From assembly GCF_000242915.1 (NCBI RefSeq), contig NZ_AFRZ01000001.1, positions 2,294,001-2,358,000 on the forward strand: 64,000 nucleotides of DNA, in the 5' to 3' direction. The notes beneath the pieces are model-generated. The model worked only from the letters and a program-made list of their open reading frames with translations, did no database searches and had not been told where the DNA came from. Positions within the stretch are counted from its first letter, which is position 1. Each line of letters opens with the position of its first letter. The translations under genes were made by a program, and so were the position numbers. This document shows positions 36,914 through 46,419 of the stretch, piece by piece. Source of the DNA: Sulfurimonas gotlandica GD1. Lineage in GTDB: Bacteria > Campylobacterota > Campylobacteria > Campylobacterales > Sulfurimonadaceae.

Positions 36914-38646
36914 CCCTTAGCCACCCTTAATACTTCTTCAATACTAGTTACTCCATCCAAAGCTTTTTGAATGCCATTTTCAAATATTCCTACAAACCCA
37001 TCTTTTATAGCTTGAGATAGCATAGCATCTTTTGGTGCACCTTTTGCAATAAGAGATGATAATTCTTCCGTTACATTTAAGACTTCACAAATCATTTCTC
37101 TACCCATGTACCCAGTGTCATTGCACTCTTTACATCCTTGACCATGATAGAATATTGCATTTTCTGGAATAAATTTTTCTAATTCCTCTAATATGGAAGC
37201 TGGAACTTTTTCAACTGCTTTACATTTAGAACAAATCTTTCTAACTAGTCTTTGCGCTTGTATAGCTACTAATGCACCACTGATAAGATAGTTTTCTATT
37301 CCCATGTCAACCATACGTGGAATAGCACTTATGGAATCATTGGTATGCAGTGTGGATATAACCATATGACCAGTTAAAGCTGCTTTAATGGCAATTTCCA
37401 GTGTTTCTTGATCACGAATTTCACCAATCATAATTTTATCTGGATCTTGTCTAAGAATTGAACGAAGTGCATCCGCAAAACTTAGACCAACTTTTTGGTT
37501 AACTTGAACCTGCTGAATTAGATTCATTCTATACTCAACAGGGTCTTCAACGGTAATAACTTTATCTTCAACATTTCTAAGTTCATTAAGTGCACCATAT
37601 AGAGTTGTTGTTTTACCACTTCCTGTAGGTCCAGTTACAAGTATAATCCCAAAAGGTTCTTTAAGACCTTTTAAAAGTTTGTTGTAGCTAAGCGTATCCA
37701 TACCAGCATCTTCAAGTTTTACAAGTGCTTTTTCTTTGTCAAGTATACGCATAACAATAGATTCACCATACAGGATAGGAAGTGTTGATATACGAAAATC
37801 AAATTCTCTTGTACCAACTGCAGTAGAAAATCTACCATCCTGTGGCTTTCTCTTTTCTGCAATATCAAGATTTGCTAATAGTTTAAGTCTTGAGGCTAGA
37901 GGAGGATATATGTCTTTTTCAAAAATGAATATTTCAGCTAATTTTCCATCAACTCGAGCACGAACAACACAGTTTTTCTCTGTTGGCTCTATATGAATAT
38001 CACTAGCTCTACCTCTAATACAAGCTTTCAAAATAACATCTATAAGTAGCAGAATTGATGAAGCCTCTTGTTGTTCTTCTATAGAGTTAATTGAGTTTAA
38101 TTCATCACGTATTTTTTTTACTAAACCTTTTACACTATCTTTTAGCTCTACTTTAAATAGGTATGATTGTATTTGCTTTTTAGAAGCTGTAGCTATTTTT
38201 ACAATCTTTCTTGGAAAGAGTCTTTGTATTGCTTCTTGAGCTTCAATATTAAGTGGATCACTAAAAGCTATTGTAACATACATGTCATCTTGAGAAATTG
38301 GTAAAGAGAGATATCTTTTAAGTTGAGCTAGTGGTACTTGACTTGTTAAATGATAGTCCATATCTATAGCATCTAAATCTAAAAAAGATAATTCTAAGTC
38401 TTTTGATAATTTTTGTAAAACTTCTTTTTCATCAATGTAGTCATAATTATCAATTATTGAGAGTTCGTAAACACCATTTCTTATTTGTTCAACAATAAAA
38501 CGAATTAACCTATCCATAGTCATAAAGCCAGACAGTGTGATATCTCTCAATATTAAATCTGAACTTAAGCCTTTTGATAAGAGCCTGTCAACTTGGCCTT
38601 GCATGATTGACCCATTGGCAAGCAGGTCATTAGTTATTCTATCCAT
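36910..38646 (-). CDS. mshE: GspE/PulE/MshE-type assembly ATPase
   Basis: This is the hexameric ATPase driving pilus or pseudopilus assembly. An N-terminal MshEN-type domain (about residues 1-150) precedes the ATPase with Walker A G-P-T-G-S-G-K-T-T-T-L-Y, Asp box V-E-D-P-V-E-Y, Walker B L-R-Q-D-P-D and H-T-N-D. A C-x-x-C pair and a second C-x-x-C form the zinc motif near residue 480. The ATG at 38646 has GGA 7 bases upstream; an ATG at 38658, right after the preceding stop, would add four residues. Campylobacter homologue: CtsE. Confidence 0.93.
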   Translation of the reverse strand: MDRITNDLLANGSIMQGQVDRLLSKGLSSDLILRDITLSGFMTMDRLIRFIVEQIRNGVYELSIIDNYDYIDEKEVLQKLSKDLELSFLDLDAIDMDYHLTSQVPLAQLKRYLSLPISQDDMYVTIAFSDPLNIEAQEAIQRLFPRKIVKIATASKKQIQSYLFKVELKDSVKGLVKKIRDELNSINSIEEQQEASSILLLIDVILKACIRGRASDIHIEPTEKNCVVRARVDGKLAEIFIFEKDIYPPLASRLKLLANLDIAEKRKPQDGRFSTAVGTREFDFRISTLPILYGESIVMRILDKEKALVKLEDAGMDTLSYNKLLKGLKEPFGIILVTGPTGSGKTTTLYGALNELRNVEDKVITVEDPVEYRMNLIQQVQVNQKVGLSFADALRSILRQDPDKIMIGEIRDQETLEIAIKAALTGHMVISTLHTNDSISAIPRMVDMGIENYLISGALVAIQAQRLVRKICSKCKAVEKVPASILEELEKFIPENAIFYHGQGCKECNDTGYMGREMICEVLNVTEELSSLIAKGAPKDAMLSQAIKDGFVGIFENGIQKALDGVTSIEEVLRVAKG

Positions 38647-38658
38647 AATTAATTCCAT

Positions 38659-39201
38659 TTACCAGTAAACACGTCGTTTTATGTTTATTGTATCATAAAA
38701 CTCTTCAATAACTATTTTGCTTAGCTTAGTGTCTTTTTCAAGATATAATTTATATGATAGTTTTTTATCATTTTCATCTTCAAAGAGGTAAAAAGCTCTT
38801 GGCTCATGAACACCTAGTTTTGCATAAAAATCAAATACCTTTGATAAGACATAGTCAGTTGTAGGTAGGCTTAAAGACGATAAATCATAGTTGTCAATTA
38901 GTGCATGATAAAGTAGTTTTTTCTGCATAAGTATTACAGAAAAATATGCAGAATTAGCACGAGCCTCACGAGAAAATTTAAGTAAAGCTACTGGTATTGC
39001 TAATCGATCTATGTAGTCAGAGTTTAGGCAAGCAAAGGCGTATAATGAAACAAACTCTTCATCTTTTTTATATTTTTTAAAATTATCAAAACCTATACTA
39101 CACACATCTTCATATTTTTTATTTTGGTAAAGATTAAACATGTTTTGTTTTATATCTGCATATAAGCTAATGCTAAAAAGTAGTATTAGTAATAATTTCA
39201 T
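38659..39201 (-). CDS. Exported hypothetical protein in the pilus-assembly cluster
   Basis: The 180-residue protein starts with a clear signal peptide (L-L-L-I-L-L-F-S-I-S-L-Y-A, cleavage near residue 15). The mature part looks helical and may contain TPR-like helices (F-N-L-Y-Q-N-K-K-Y-E-D-V-C). It lies between the MshN-like gene and mshE, overlapping the former by 4 bases, so a periplasmic role in the same machine is likely. No family was recognised. Confidence 0.65.
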   Translation of the reverse strand: MKLLLILLFSISLYADIKQNMFNLYQNKKYEDVCSIGFDNFKKYKKDEEFVSLYAFACLNSDYIDRLAIPVALLKFSREARANSAYFSVILMQKKLLYHALIDNYDLSSLSLPTTDYVLSKVFDFYAKLGVHEPRAFYLFEDENDKKLSYKLYLEKDTKLSKIVIEEFYDTINIKRRVYW

Positions 39202-39998
39202 TTGAATTTCCCTGATGTAATCTCATCTAAAAGTATTTTAGCCTGACTAGAATGTGAGTGCTCGATGTACTTTTTTAATGTTTTAATAGCTTCATCTTTT
39301 TCATTTAGTTTAACTAATGATTTTGAAAAAATAATCCAACTAGCTTCTATATTGTCATTTATTTCGTTGGTTATAAGTGCATAGTTGTAAGATTTATGAT
39401 ACTCTTCAATTTCATAATATTTTTTTGCTACAAATAGACTAAGAGCTGGATTATTGTTCTTTTTAAATCTTTTTATAACATGGCTAATATCTTCTTGCGT
39501 ATTTTGTCTTTCAATGTGTACTACATTTTTTTTCTCGATTGCTTTTACTTCAATTTGCTCTAGTTTTTCTTTTGGTGCTATTACTTTTTGTGTACTTTTA
39601 TTCTTTGGTTTGATATTTACGCTTGGTGTACGAACTTCGTCATTGTCATCATAAGATATAGAACTATGTTTTATGTTTGACATAAAATTTAATGAAGGAG
39701 AAAGAATCAACATTTTATCATCAGAAGCTTGTTCTTTAGGAATTATTTTTTGAGTTTCTACTTTAGCAACTGTTATATTTTGCTCAATTATTTGCTTTAG
39801 CTTAGGGGTTGTATTTTCGTTTATTTGAATAGTTGTCTTCTCTTCTATTGTTTCTGTATTGGTAAATTTGTCAGAATTATTAACCATAGAAACAAGAATG
39901 AAAATAATAGATAAACTAGTCATTATAACAATATGAGGAATATAAGATTTAATCTTATATTTACGCCATCTTTTCTCTAAGTCATTTACATTAAGCAT
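39198..39998 (-). CDS. MshN-like membrane-anchored TPR protein
   Basis: One membrane helix (about residues 20-40) is followed by a long polar linker rich in Thr, Lys and Glu and a C-terminal TPR-like domain (A-L-S-L-F-V-A-K-K-Y-Y-E-I-E-E-Y-H-K-S). This layout and the place after the MshM-like ATPase fit MshN, a periplasmic assembly component. It overlaps the ATPase gene by 8 bases and the next gene by 4 bases. Sequence similarity itself is weak by eye. Confidence 0.65.
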   Translation of the reverse strand: MLNVNDLEKRWRKYKIKSYIPHIVIMTSLSIIFILVSMVNNSDKFTNTETIEEKTTIQINENTTPKLKQIIEQNITVAKVETQKIIPKEQASDDKMLILSPSLNFMSNIKHSSISYDDNDEVRTPSVNIKPKNKSTQKVIAPKEKLEQIEVKAIEKKNVVHIERQNTQEDISHVIKRFKKNNNPALSLFVAKKYYEIEEYHKSYNYALITNEINDNIEASWIIFSKSLVKLNEKDEAIKTLKKYIEHSHSSQAKILLDEITSGKFK

Positions 39999-40806
39999 TT
40001 ATTAGACCTGTTTGTATAGCTGACATCTCTACAATTTTTTTAGATATTACATCTGTTTTGATATTAGATGGATTATTTTCATAATACCAAGAATATATAT
40101 CAAAGAGTGTATATAGTAATTTATTAGTATCTCTGTAATTGCCTTTTGTTAATTTAAATATTAGATTAACTGGTTTTTGAGAGAACATATTAGCACTATC
40201 AAAACAATTTGCTTTCATTAGTTTCTTTTGTATATAAATTTTTAGTTCACTACTTGAAGCATTTTCAAGTTCAATGGTTTCCCAAATTCTTGTTTGGAAG
40301 TGCTCTTTGGCAATTAAGTCTTCTTTTTCTGTTTTGTGCAGTGTAATGACAAACTTTACAGTTCTTGTATCTGATAAGAGCCTAATCTTTTCCATTTGAA
40401 CACTAGAATATAGTTGTGCTTCATCTAATAATACTAATGGAACTTGAGAATCTTCTTTGAGATTTTGATTTACAATAAGCATAAATTGAGTGAAATTTAG
40501 TTCTCCTTGGTATTTTACTTCAAATAAATCTCGAGCGAGTGATTTAAAAAATTCACTTTCATCTAATATTGGAGTTTGATATATAAATACTTTTTGAGAA
40601 GAAGATAGGTCATGATAAAGTTTTGTTAAAAACATACTTTTGCCAGTTCCAGGCTTTCCATAAAGAAGTATCATCTTTAAAGGTTTTTTTACAGAGTCCT
40701 TTAAAGATTGATAAATAGTTGATACACGATCTAGTTGAATGTAATCTCTTGCGTTTACACTGTCTAGAAAAACATTTTTAGAGTTTTCAAAGATGCTATT
40801 TTTCAT
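39991..40806 (-). CDS. mshM: MshM/ExeA-type AAA ATPase
   Basis: The 271-residue AAA ATPase has Walker A L-Y-G-K-P-G-T-G-K-S and Walker B L-V-L-L-D-E-A-Q, the D-E-A-Q form seen in ExeA, GspA and MshM. ExeA helps insert or assemble the secretin through peptidoglycan, but this one lacks a peptidoglycan-binding domain. It overlaps the secretin gene by 11 bases. The Campylobacter competence ATPase CtsP is the likely counterpart. Confidence 0.82.
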   Translation of the reverse strand: MKNSIFENSKNVFLDSVNARDYIQLDRVSTIYQSLKDSVKKPLKMILLYGKPGTGKSMFLTKLYHDLSSSQKVFIYQTPILDESEFFKSLARDLFEVKYQGELNFTQFMLIVNQNLKEDSQVPLVLLDEAQLYSSVQMEKIRLLSDTRTVKFVITLHKTEKEDLIAKEHFQTRIWETIELENASSSELKIYIQKKLMKANCFDSANMFSQKPVNLIFKLTKGNYRDTNKLLYTLFDIYSWYYENNPSNIKTDVISKKIVEMSAIQTGLINA

Positions 40807-42451
40807 CTTCCTCTTTCACTTTATTGTCTTTTTGATGCTTTCCTGTGCTATCAACTTCTTTTGATAGACTGTCAGCTTGGTTTGATATAGAACTTTTATT
40901 TAGAATAACAGTATGATCTGTTATCCCTTTGTAGCCTAATTCAGCTAAAGAAAGATTATTATTTGCTTTATCGATGATGTGTGGCTCAATTACAATAACT
41001 AGTTCTTGTATTTGTTTTGTCATCTCTTCATATTTGAAAAGATAGCTCAACCCAGGAATATCACCTAATAAAGGTACCTTATTGGATTTGTTGACATTTT
41101 TAGTATTTATTAAACCACCTAAAATAATTCTATTACCATCTTTTACAGTTACTACAGATGATAGTTGACGACGATTTAGGTCTGGAGGCATGACTCTATT
41201 CGCTGAACTCTCTTGAGATATGTCTTGTGCAGTTTCTGAAAGAGAAGGATTAATTTTCAATGTAATTGATTTGTCGTCTGCAATTTCAGGCGTTATGTCT
41301 AAAAGAACACCTGCAAACACTGATTGAACAGTGTCATTTTGAGTAGTAGCGGCTACTCCGCCACCTGTTCCTTGTTGGTTTGTTTCTGATTTTATTTTGT
41401 AAAAATATTCTGTTCCCGCTGTTATAAGTGCAGGTTGATTATTAAGAGTCAAAACTTTTGGATTTGAGATTGAAACTACATCACCTTGCGTTTGTAGGAA
41501 TTTTATAACTTCATCAAGTGTCCCACCAGCTTTTACAGTGACAAGACTTGCTTCATTTACCGCTTGTGCCCCAGCTGTAGTTATTTCAGTTCCAGTAAAT
41601 GTTGGAACATTGTTCTTTGATAAATAGTTAGCAGAGAGTGTAACTTTTTGAAGTGCATAAAGTTGTTGCCAATCTACACCAGTAGTTTTTCCTTCTTCCA
41701 TTGTTACTGAGAGAAGTTGTACATCTATTAATACCTGTAGTTGCACTTTGTCTTGAAGTTTTTTTAAATAACCTTCAAGTCTATTCATTTGTTTTAAAGT
41801 AGCTGTTACAGTTACAAGCCCTGCATTTTTATTAATTATAGGTGCACTGGCTTGATATATATCTTGAGCTGTGTTTATAACTTTTTGGAATTCTAAGTCA
41901 AGTTCCTCCCAAAATTTAACTTCATCTGTAGACTCTATTTTAATTCCAGATTCAGCAGAAGAACCGCCACCAGATGAACTTCCAGAGGCTCCTGCTGTAG
42001 ATGCTGTTGTAGAAGACGTTCCAACAGCTCCGGGAGTGCTTGTAGCTGATGATGAGCTTAGTGTTATATTTGTACTTCCTACACCTTTTCTTTGAGAAAG
42101 AATGTAGTCTATACCAAAAACCTTTGTGTTTAGGTATGATATTTTTAAAATATTATTTTCAAGTGTGTAATATAGATTATTTTCCTTTAAAATAATACTT
42201 AGCACTTCATCAATCGTTAAGTTCTTTAAATGAGTTTTGTTTAGTTCAGTCTCTAAAAACTTTTCAGCATGTGGATCTGTTACTATGACACTAAATTCAC
42301 ACTCATCACTTAGTTGTTCTACAAAATCTATAATTTTAGTATCTTTAGTAGAACTTATGCTAAAAAGCTCATAAGAACAATCTGCGTAACTACTACTTGA
42401 TAAAAGAAGTGTTATAAGTGACCCATAAACTATTTTCTTGATATTTTTCAT
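40796..42451 (-). CDS. mshL: Secretin (MshL/GspD/CtsD type)
   Basis: The secretin makes the outer-membrane gate for a pilus or for incoming DNA. A signal peptide (residues about 1-23) leads to a secretin/TonB short N-terminal domain (about 30-110), a Ser/Thr/Gly/Ala-rich linker (about 125-170), an N1-like domain (G-L-V-T-V-T-A-T-L-K-Q-M) and the secretin core ending V-P-L-L-G-D-I-P-G-L-S-Y-L-F and E-L-V-I-V-I-E-P-H-I-I. A charged tail of about 55 residues follows the core, longer than usual. 551 residues. Confidence 0.92.
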   Translation of the reverse strand: MKNIKKIVYGSLITLLLSSSSYADCSYELFSISSTKDTKIIDFVEQLSDECEFSVIVTDPHAEKFLETELNKTHLKNLTIDEVLSIILKENNLYYTLENNILKISYLNTKVFGIDYILSQRKGVGSTNITLSSSSATSTPGAVGTSSTTASTAGASGSSSGGGSSAESGIKIESTDEVKFWEELDLEFQKVINTAQDIYQASAPIINKNAGLVTVTATLKQMNRLEGYLKKLQDKVQLQVLIDVQLLSVTMEEGKTTGVDWQQLYALQKVTLSANYLSKNNVPTFTGTEITTAGAQAVNEASLVTVKAGGTLDEVIKFLQTQGDVVSISNPKVLTLNNQPALITAGTEYFYKIKSETNQQGTGGGVAATTQNDTVQSVFAGVLLDITPEIADDKSITLKINPSLSETAQDISQESSANRVMPPDLNRRQLSSVVTVKDGNRIILGGLINTKNVNKSNKVPLLGDIPGLSYLFKYEEMTKQIQELVIVIEPHIIDKANNNLSLAELGYKGITDHTVILNKSSISNQADSLSKEVDSTGKHQKDNKVKEEDEK

Positions 42452-42464
42452 TCTCTTATCCTGC

Positions 42465-42935
42465 TTATTTGAATTTTAAATTTCGTTTTGTATCGCTTGT
42501 TGTAAGGACTAACTTTCCATTACCTTTAGTTAGAACTACATTTGTTCTACTGATACTTGAGAGTTTAAAACTATCTACACTCTCATTAATCTTGTACCAT
42601 TCACCATTTATTAGAGCTGAATTATTGATTATAGCACTAAGAATAAGAGGCTTAGATGGTTGATGCAATATAATAATGCTAGTAGAGTCTGATGAAGTTG
42701 TAGACTTTTTAGTAATAGAATGCATCACAGTCTTTTTTTTACTTTTAGTGTATTTTTGCTTAGTACGTTTACCAAAAAAAATAAAAGGATCTTTTATATT
42801 GGTAAGTTCTGAATCATTCATGCCCTTTCTGGCAGGTTTAATTGCTTCTACCTGAGTGTCCACCCATGATAGTTCATTAGCGCTAGGCGCGATTGATAAA
42901 AATAGAGCAAAGGCTATTACAATATGTGTTTTCAT
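42465..42935 (-). CDS. MshK-like periplasmic pilus-assembly protein
   Basis: The protein of about 156 residues has a signal peptide (I-V-I-A-F-A-L-F-L-S-I-A-P-S-A) and a C-terminal fold with L-I-L-S-A-I-I-N-N-S-A-L-I-N-G-E-W-Y-K. This recalls the MshK/PilP/GspC homology-region pattern that docks on the secretin. The ATG at 42935 overlaps the preceding stop by one base; a longer reading from 42953 is less likely. In Campylobacter the position would correspond to CtsR. Assignment is by fold pattern and position. Confidence 0.65.
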   Translation of the reverse strand: MKTHIVIAFALFLSIAPSANELSWVDTQVEAIKPARKGMNDSELTNIKDPFIFFGKRTKQKYTKSKKKTVMHSITKKSTTSSDSTSIIILHQPSKPLILSAIINNSALINGEWYKINESVDSFKLSSISRTNVVLTKGNGKLVLTTSDTKRNLKFK

Positions 42936-43567
42936 TAGTATGTAATCCCCCAAACTGAGATAAATAGTTCTGTATTTAGTGTTTTATCTGCTTTTATGCC
43001 TAAGTCATGGATGTCTACAACTAAATCACTTTGCTCTAATGAGTTTATGAATCTAAGAGTATCTTTATAGTTTCCATTTGTTTTTAAGCTTATATCTAGA
43101 ATATGTCCGAATGAATTATTATTATCTGAATATTGATTTGTAAAATCAATAATCTTTATACCATGTTTTTTTGCATTAATTGAAACAGAATGCAGATACT
43201 CACCCCATGTTCTCTCATCATATATAAGTGATGAAATAGTTTCTATTTTACTTTTAATGTAAGCATTGTTCTCTTTCTGAGTTATTAACTGGGATTCAAA
43301 TTTTTTAATTTCTCTATCTAGTATAGTTATTTTTGACTCAGGATTGGTCTGCAGATATGCTTTATCCATATTTATCTTAGAACTAATAGAAGTAATTTGT
43401 TTGTTTTTCTCTTCAAAACCAGTTTGAGAACTTTCCCAAAAAAGTAGATATGAAAAAGCGAAAATAAGACCAAAAATCATTATATAGGTCATATATATAT
43501 CTTTTTGAGTTTTATCTTTAAAAGAGGCATCTATGCTTTGTAAGTAATCTTCTATATTTATTTTCAT
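42935..43567 (-). CDS. MshJ/PilO-like assembly protein
   Basis: A 210-residue bitopic protein with a membrane helix (about residues 25-43, T-Y-I-M-I-F-G-L-I-F-A-F-S-Y-L-L-F), then a coiled coil and a C-terminal ferredoxin-like domain (L-K-T-N-G-N-Y-K-D-T-L-R-F-I-N-S-L-E), the classic PilO/GspM/MshJ layout. It overlaps the upstream gene by 4 bases and the downstream one by one base. Confidence 0.75.
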   Translation of the reverse strand: MKINIEDYLQSIDASFKDKTQKDIYMTYIMIFGLIFAFSYLLFWESSQTGFEEKNKQITSISSKINMDKAYLQTNPESKITILDREIKKFESQLITQKENNAYIKSKIETISSLIYDERTWGEYLHSVSINAKKHGIKIIDFTNQYSDNNNSFGHILDISLKTNGNYKDTLRFINSLEQSDLVVDIHDLGIKADKTLNTELFISVWGITY

Positions 43568-45099
43568 AATATACTCACTTTTAGTTCACTGAAGTATTTT
43601 TTAGACTTTTCTTTGAATTCTATATGTTCGAGTGAAAAGTTAAATTTACCTTCATGAATTTTTGTTAAATACTCTATCATCTCTGTGATTTTTTTGTCCT
43701 TCTCTGAAATGAGATTAAGCGTAAATGTTTTCAATTTTTCATCTTCTTTGTAAGATAAAGAATCAATATTAATATTAAATTTATTTAAATCTTTTGTCAA
43801 TACAGACAAGAGTTTAGCTTTCATAGGGTAATTGACTTTAACATCATGAATTTTAATTAGAGTAGCTTTTTTCTCAGAATAATCTTTTATTTCTTTATCT
43901 AGTAGAGTTAAAACTTTAGCTTTATCTGCTTCTCTATTTTTTAAAGTTGCTTGTCTAGTTATTTTTATATTATGAAGTTCTGTATACTCTGTACTCAATA
44001 AATCATATTGAAGAGTTTGAGCATAAGTTAAAACCCAGTATGTAACTGGATACATAAAAGCAAGGACAAGTGAAGCTACACTAAGAAGTATAATCTTACC
44101 ACTCTCTCTTTGCATAAATTTTGGAGGACGATGATAAGTTGTAAAGTTACAATCATATTTTTCATCCTTTGGTAGTGTTGTGTATATGTGCATTAATGCA
44201 TGAAGTTGATCTATATATGCACCGTCACTCTCAAAACCATAGTTAAACTCAAAGTTACTTGATTTAATACCGAGTTCAACTTCTGTCATTTCATCTAACT
44301 TAGTTACGGTCTGAATTTGTGAACCTATATAAACATGTTCAATTTTTTCAAGTTCATAAGCTCTTTTTACATAAGTTAAAATATCATTTGCATTTGCAAA
44401 GATTTCTTTGTAAAGTTTAATGAAATATTCTTTGTAATCACTATTTGTCTCTTTTAGATTATGTTCAGAAAAGAATTCTATGAAGTTTTCAAATTCAACT
44501 CTCTCTCCATATAGCTCACAAAATCTTTCATGCATCTGCAAAAAAGAATAGTTAATTGATTTTGTATATAGAAACTCTTTTTCACTATAAACTGTTATAA
44601 ATGCATCATTTTCTTGAAAGTAAATAAAACAGTGCACACCACCGGTTTCTATGATTTCCTTCTCATATAAAGATTTAAGTAGTAATGGAGAAGGAATTAT
44701 TGTATCAATATATTTTATTTTAGAGGTTACAATAGAAAATGTTTCTTCTATTGTTAAAGGATCTATAATAAAAACATGAAAATTTCTGTTGTCTTCATCA
44801 AGAGAATTGAATGTCTCAATAAATTGTATTTGATAGGTAACTGCCTGGTCAAGTGCTAGTTCATCATAAACTTTGTTATTAATAGCATCATGTAAATCTT
44901 CTTCAGGAATATTCTTTGAAATAGATATCTGAGAATTAATAAAGCCTTTAGTATTTAAATATGAAATTGCATACTGTTCTTTACTGAATTCGGGAGAATT
45001 AGTTTGTGAAAGAAAACTAGAGATACCGCTAAGATATGTATCTTTGTATGGATTAACAGAAATTACACTTGAAAAAGAGTGTTCAGTTTTTTTACTCAT
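43564..45099 (-). CDS. MshI-like protein: PilM/PilN- or GspL-type fusion
   Basis: The 511-residue protein has a cytoplasmic actin-like region of about 330 residues, one membrane helix (about 336-358, L-L-S-V-A-S-L-V-L-A-F-M-Y-P-V) and a periplasmic coiled coil with a ferredoxin-like end (about 360-511). This matches GspL or a PilM-PilN fusion, as in MshI. It opens the pilus-assembly block, 11 bases after the csd4-like gene, and ends in a 4-base overlap with the MshJ-like gene. Homology is inferred from layout and position. Confidence 0.7.
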   Translation of the reverse strand: MSKKTEHSFSSVISVNPYKDTYLSGISSFLSQTNSPEFSKEQYAISYLNTKGFINSQISISKNIPEEDLHDAINNKVYDELALDQAVTYQIQFIETFNSLDEDNRNFHVFIIDPLTIEETFSIVTSKIKYIDTIIPSPLLLKSLYEKEIIETGGVHCFIYFQENDAFITVYSEKEFLYTKSINYSFLQMHERFCELYGERVEFENFIEFFSEHNLKETNSDYKEYFIKLYKEIFANANDILTYVKRAYELEKIEHVYIGSQIQTVTKLDEMTEVELGIKSSNFEFNYGFESDGAYIDQLHALMHIYTTLPKDEKYDCNFTTYHRPPKFMQRESGKIILLSVASLVLAFMYPVTYWVLTYAQTLQYDLLSTEYTELHNIKITRQATLKNREADKAKVLTLLDKEIKDYSEKKATLIKIHDVKVNYPMKAKLLSVLTKDLNKFNINIDSLSYKEDEKLKTFTLNLISEKDKKITEMIEYLTKIHEGKFNFSLEHIEFKEKSKKYFSELKVSIL

Positions 45100-45110
45100 T
45101 TACTATAATC

Positions 45111-46418
45111 CTATTTAAAGTGAGCCGTTGACATAGCGCAAAATTCATCATCTTTATAAAATTCTACTCTATATATTTTATGGCTTTTATCAACAGAAAA
45201 GCTTTTATCTAAATCTTTGTATTTTATGTCAATTCCACTCTCATTGAGATGTTCTTGTGACTTAAATCCAATTACATTTACACGAAAACCACTGTTGTTC
45301 ATTATGCTAAAATCGTCATTAACAAAAAAAGATGAAGCAATTTTAACAGATTTTACCTGTTCATCAAATTTAACATCAAATTTTTGTTCACAATTTTTTG
45401 CAATTTTAAAGTATTGAGGTCTTAAAGTTGTTATTTTTTGATTACCGATATAAACAACAAAATTACCATTAATTTTCTTCACACTCCCCAAGGGATGCGA
45501 GAACTCGAATACATTACCTTCTGATTTTATCGGAATAAAGCTTAAAGATTTTTTTATGTCACATAAATTTAATAAGATATTGTTATTTATCCCTAAAGTA
45601 CCATACTTTATGAGTATTTTATTAAGTTCTTTTTCATTTAGTTCAAACTCTCTTTCGAATGCAATATCCATGATTTTCATAAATTCTTCTATGGCTAGTA
45701 GTTGGTAAAAAACTTTTTTTGAGAGAGAAGAAAGGTTCTTACTGCTTTCAATTGCAAAAGCTGGTTTGTTATTTGTAACGGCAAAGTAAGTCAGAGAGAG
45801 TTGCATTGCTTCATCATCAAATTTTGTGTTAGTATTTTTAACACCAAGACTATGATGTTCTTTTAAAAGCTTTTTATTAATATTTTCTGTAACAACGGAA
45901 GCTATAGAATTTAAGTTACCAAATGGTTGTTCTTGTTTTAATTGACATTGATCTATAACACATGTTTGGCCCCAAGAGTTAGGATTAAATATGTTACCTC
46001 GGTGTTCTTTTCTGTAAAAGCCATTGCCATCATGCAAATTTAAAACTAATGATACTTTCTCTGAAAGTATTATATTTTTAATCTCTTCAATAGTTTTTTT
46101 ATCTTTATCATTCTCTTTAATTACAGAAAACTTTCTATTCATATCACCATTTAAGCCTCTTTTATCGGCTTGAATACTTGATTGATTTAGATTTGGTACT
46201 ATCCAAAGATTTTTAGAGTTTATTTTGTAGTGAGTTGAGAGTATTGAAGCAGCAAAATATCCACCAGGTTCATCACCATGAACTCCACCTATAACAAGTA
46301 GTGTAGTGTTTGAATCCGGATTTTCTTTTTTTATGAGTTGTACATTTGAAGAAGCATAAATATTTATATTTAGCAATATAAAAAGAGATATGAAAATTTT
46401 AAATTTAATAAAAGGCAT
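45111..46418 (-). CDS. csd4: Csd4/Pgp1-type peptidoglycan D,L-carboxypeptidase (M99)
   Basis: Csd4 in Helicobacter and Pgp1 in Campylobacter trim tripeptide stems to dipeptides and are needed for helical shape. A signal peptide (I-F-I-S-L-F-I-L-L-N-I-N-I-Y-A) precedes the carboxypeptidase fold with G-G-V-H-G-D-E-P-G-G (zinc His and Glu), N-G-D-M-N-R-K-F and L-N-L-H-D-G-N-G-F-Y-R-K (third ligand His). At 435 residues it matches the family (about 430-460), including the two extra C-terminal domains. It follows the csd6-like gene by one base. Confidence 0.9.
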   Translation of the reverse strand: MPFIKFKIFISLFILLNINIYASSNVQLIKKENPDSNTTLLVIGGVHGDEPGGYFAASILSTHYKINSKNLWIVPNLNQSSIQADKRGLNGDMNRKFSVIKENDKDKKTIEEIKNIILSEKVSLVLNLHDGNGFYRKEHRGNIFNPNSWGQTCVIDQCQLKQEQPFGNLNSIASVVTENINKKLLKEHHSLGVKNTNTKFDDEAMQLSLTYFAVTNNKPAFAIESSKNLSSLSKKVFYQLLAIEEFMKIMDIAFEREFELNEKELNKILIKYGTLGINNNILLNLCDIKKSLSFIPIKSEGNVFEFSHPLGSVKKINGNFVVYIGNQKITTLRPQYFKIAKNCEQKFDVKFDEQVKSVKIASSFFVNDDFSIMNNSGFRVNVIGFKSQEHLNESGIDIKYKDLDKSFSVDKSHKIYRVEFYKDDEFCAMSTAHFK

Positions 46419-46419
46419 T

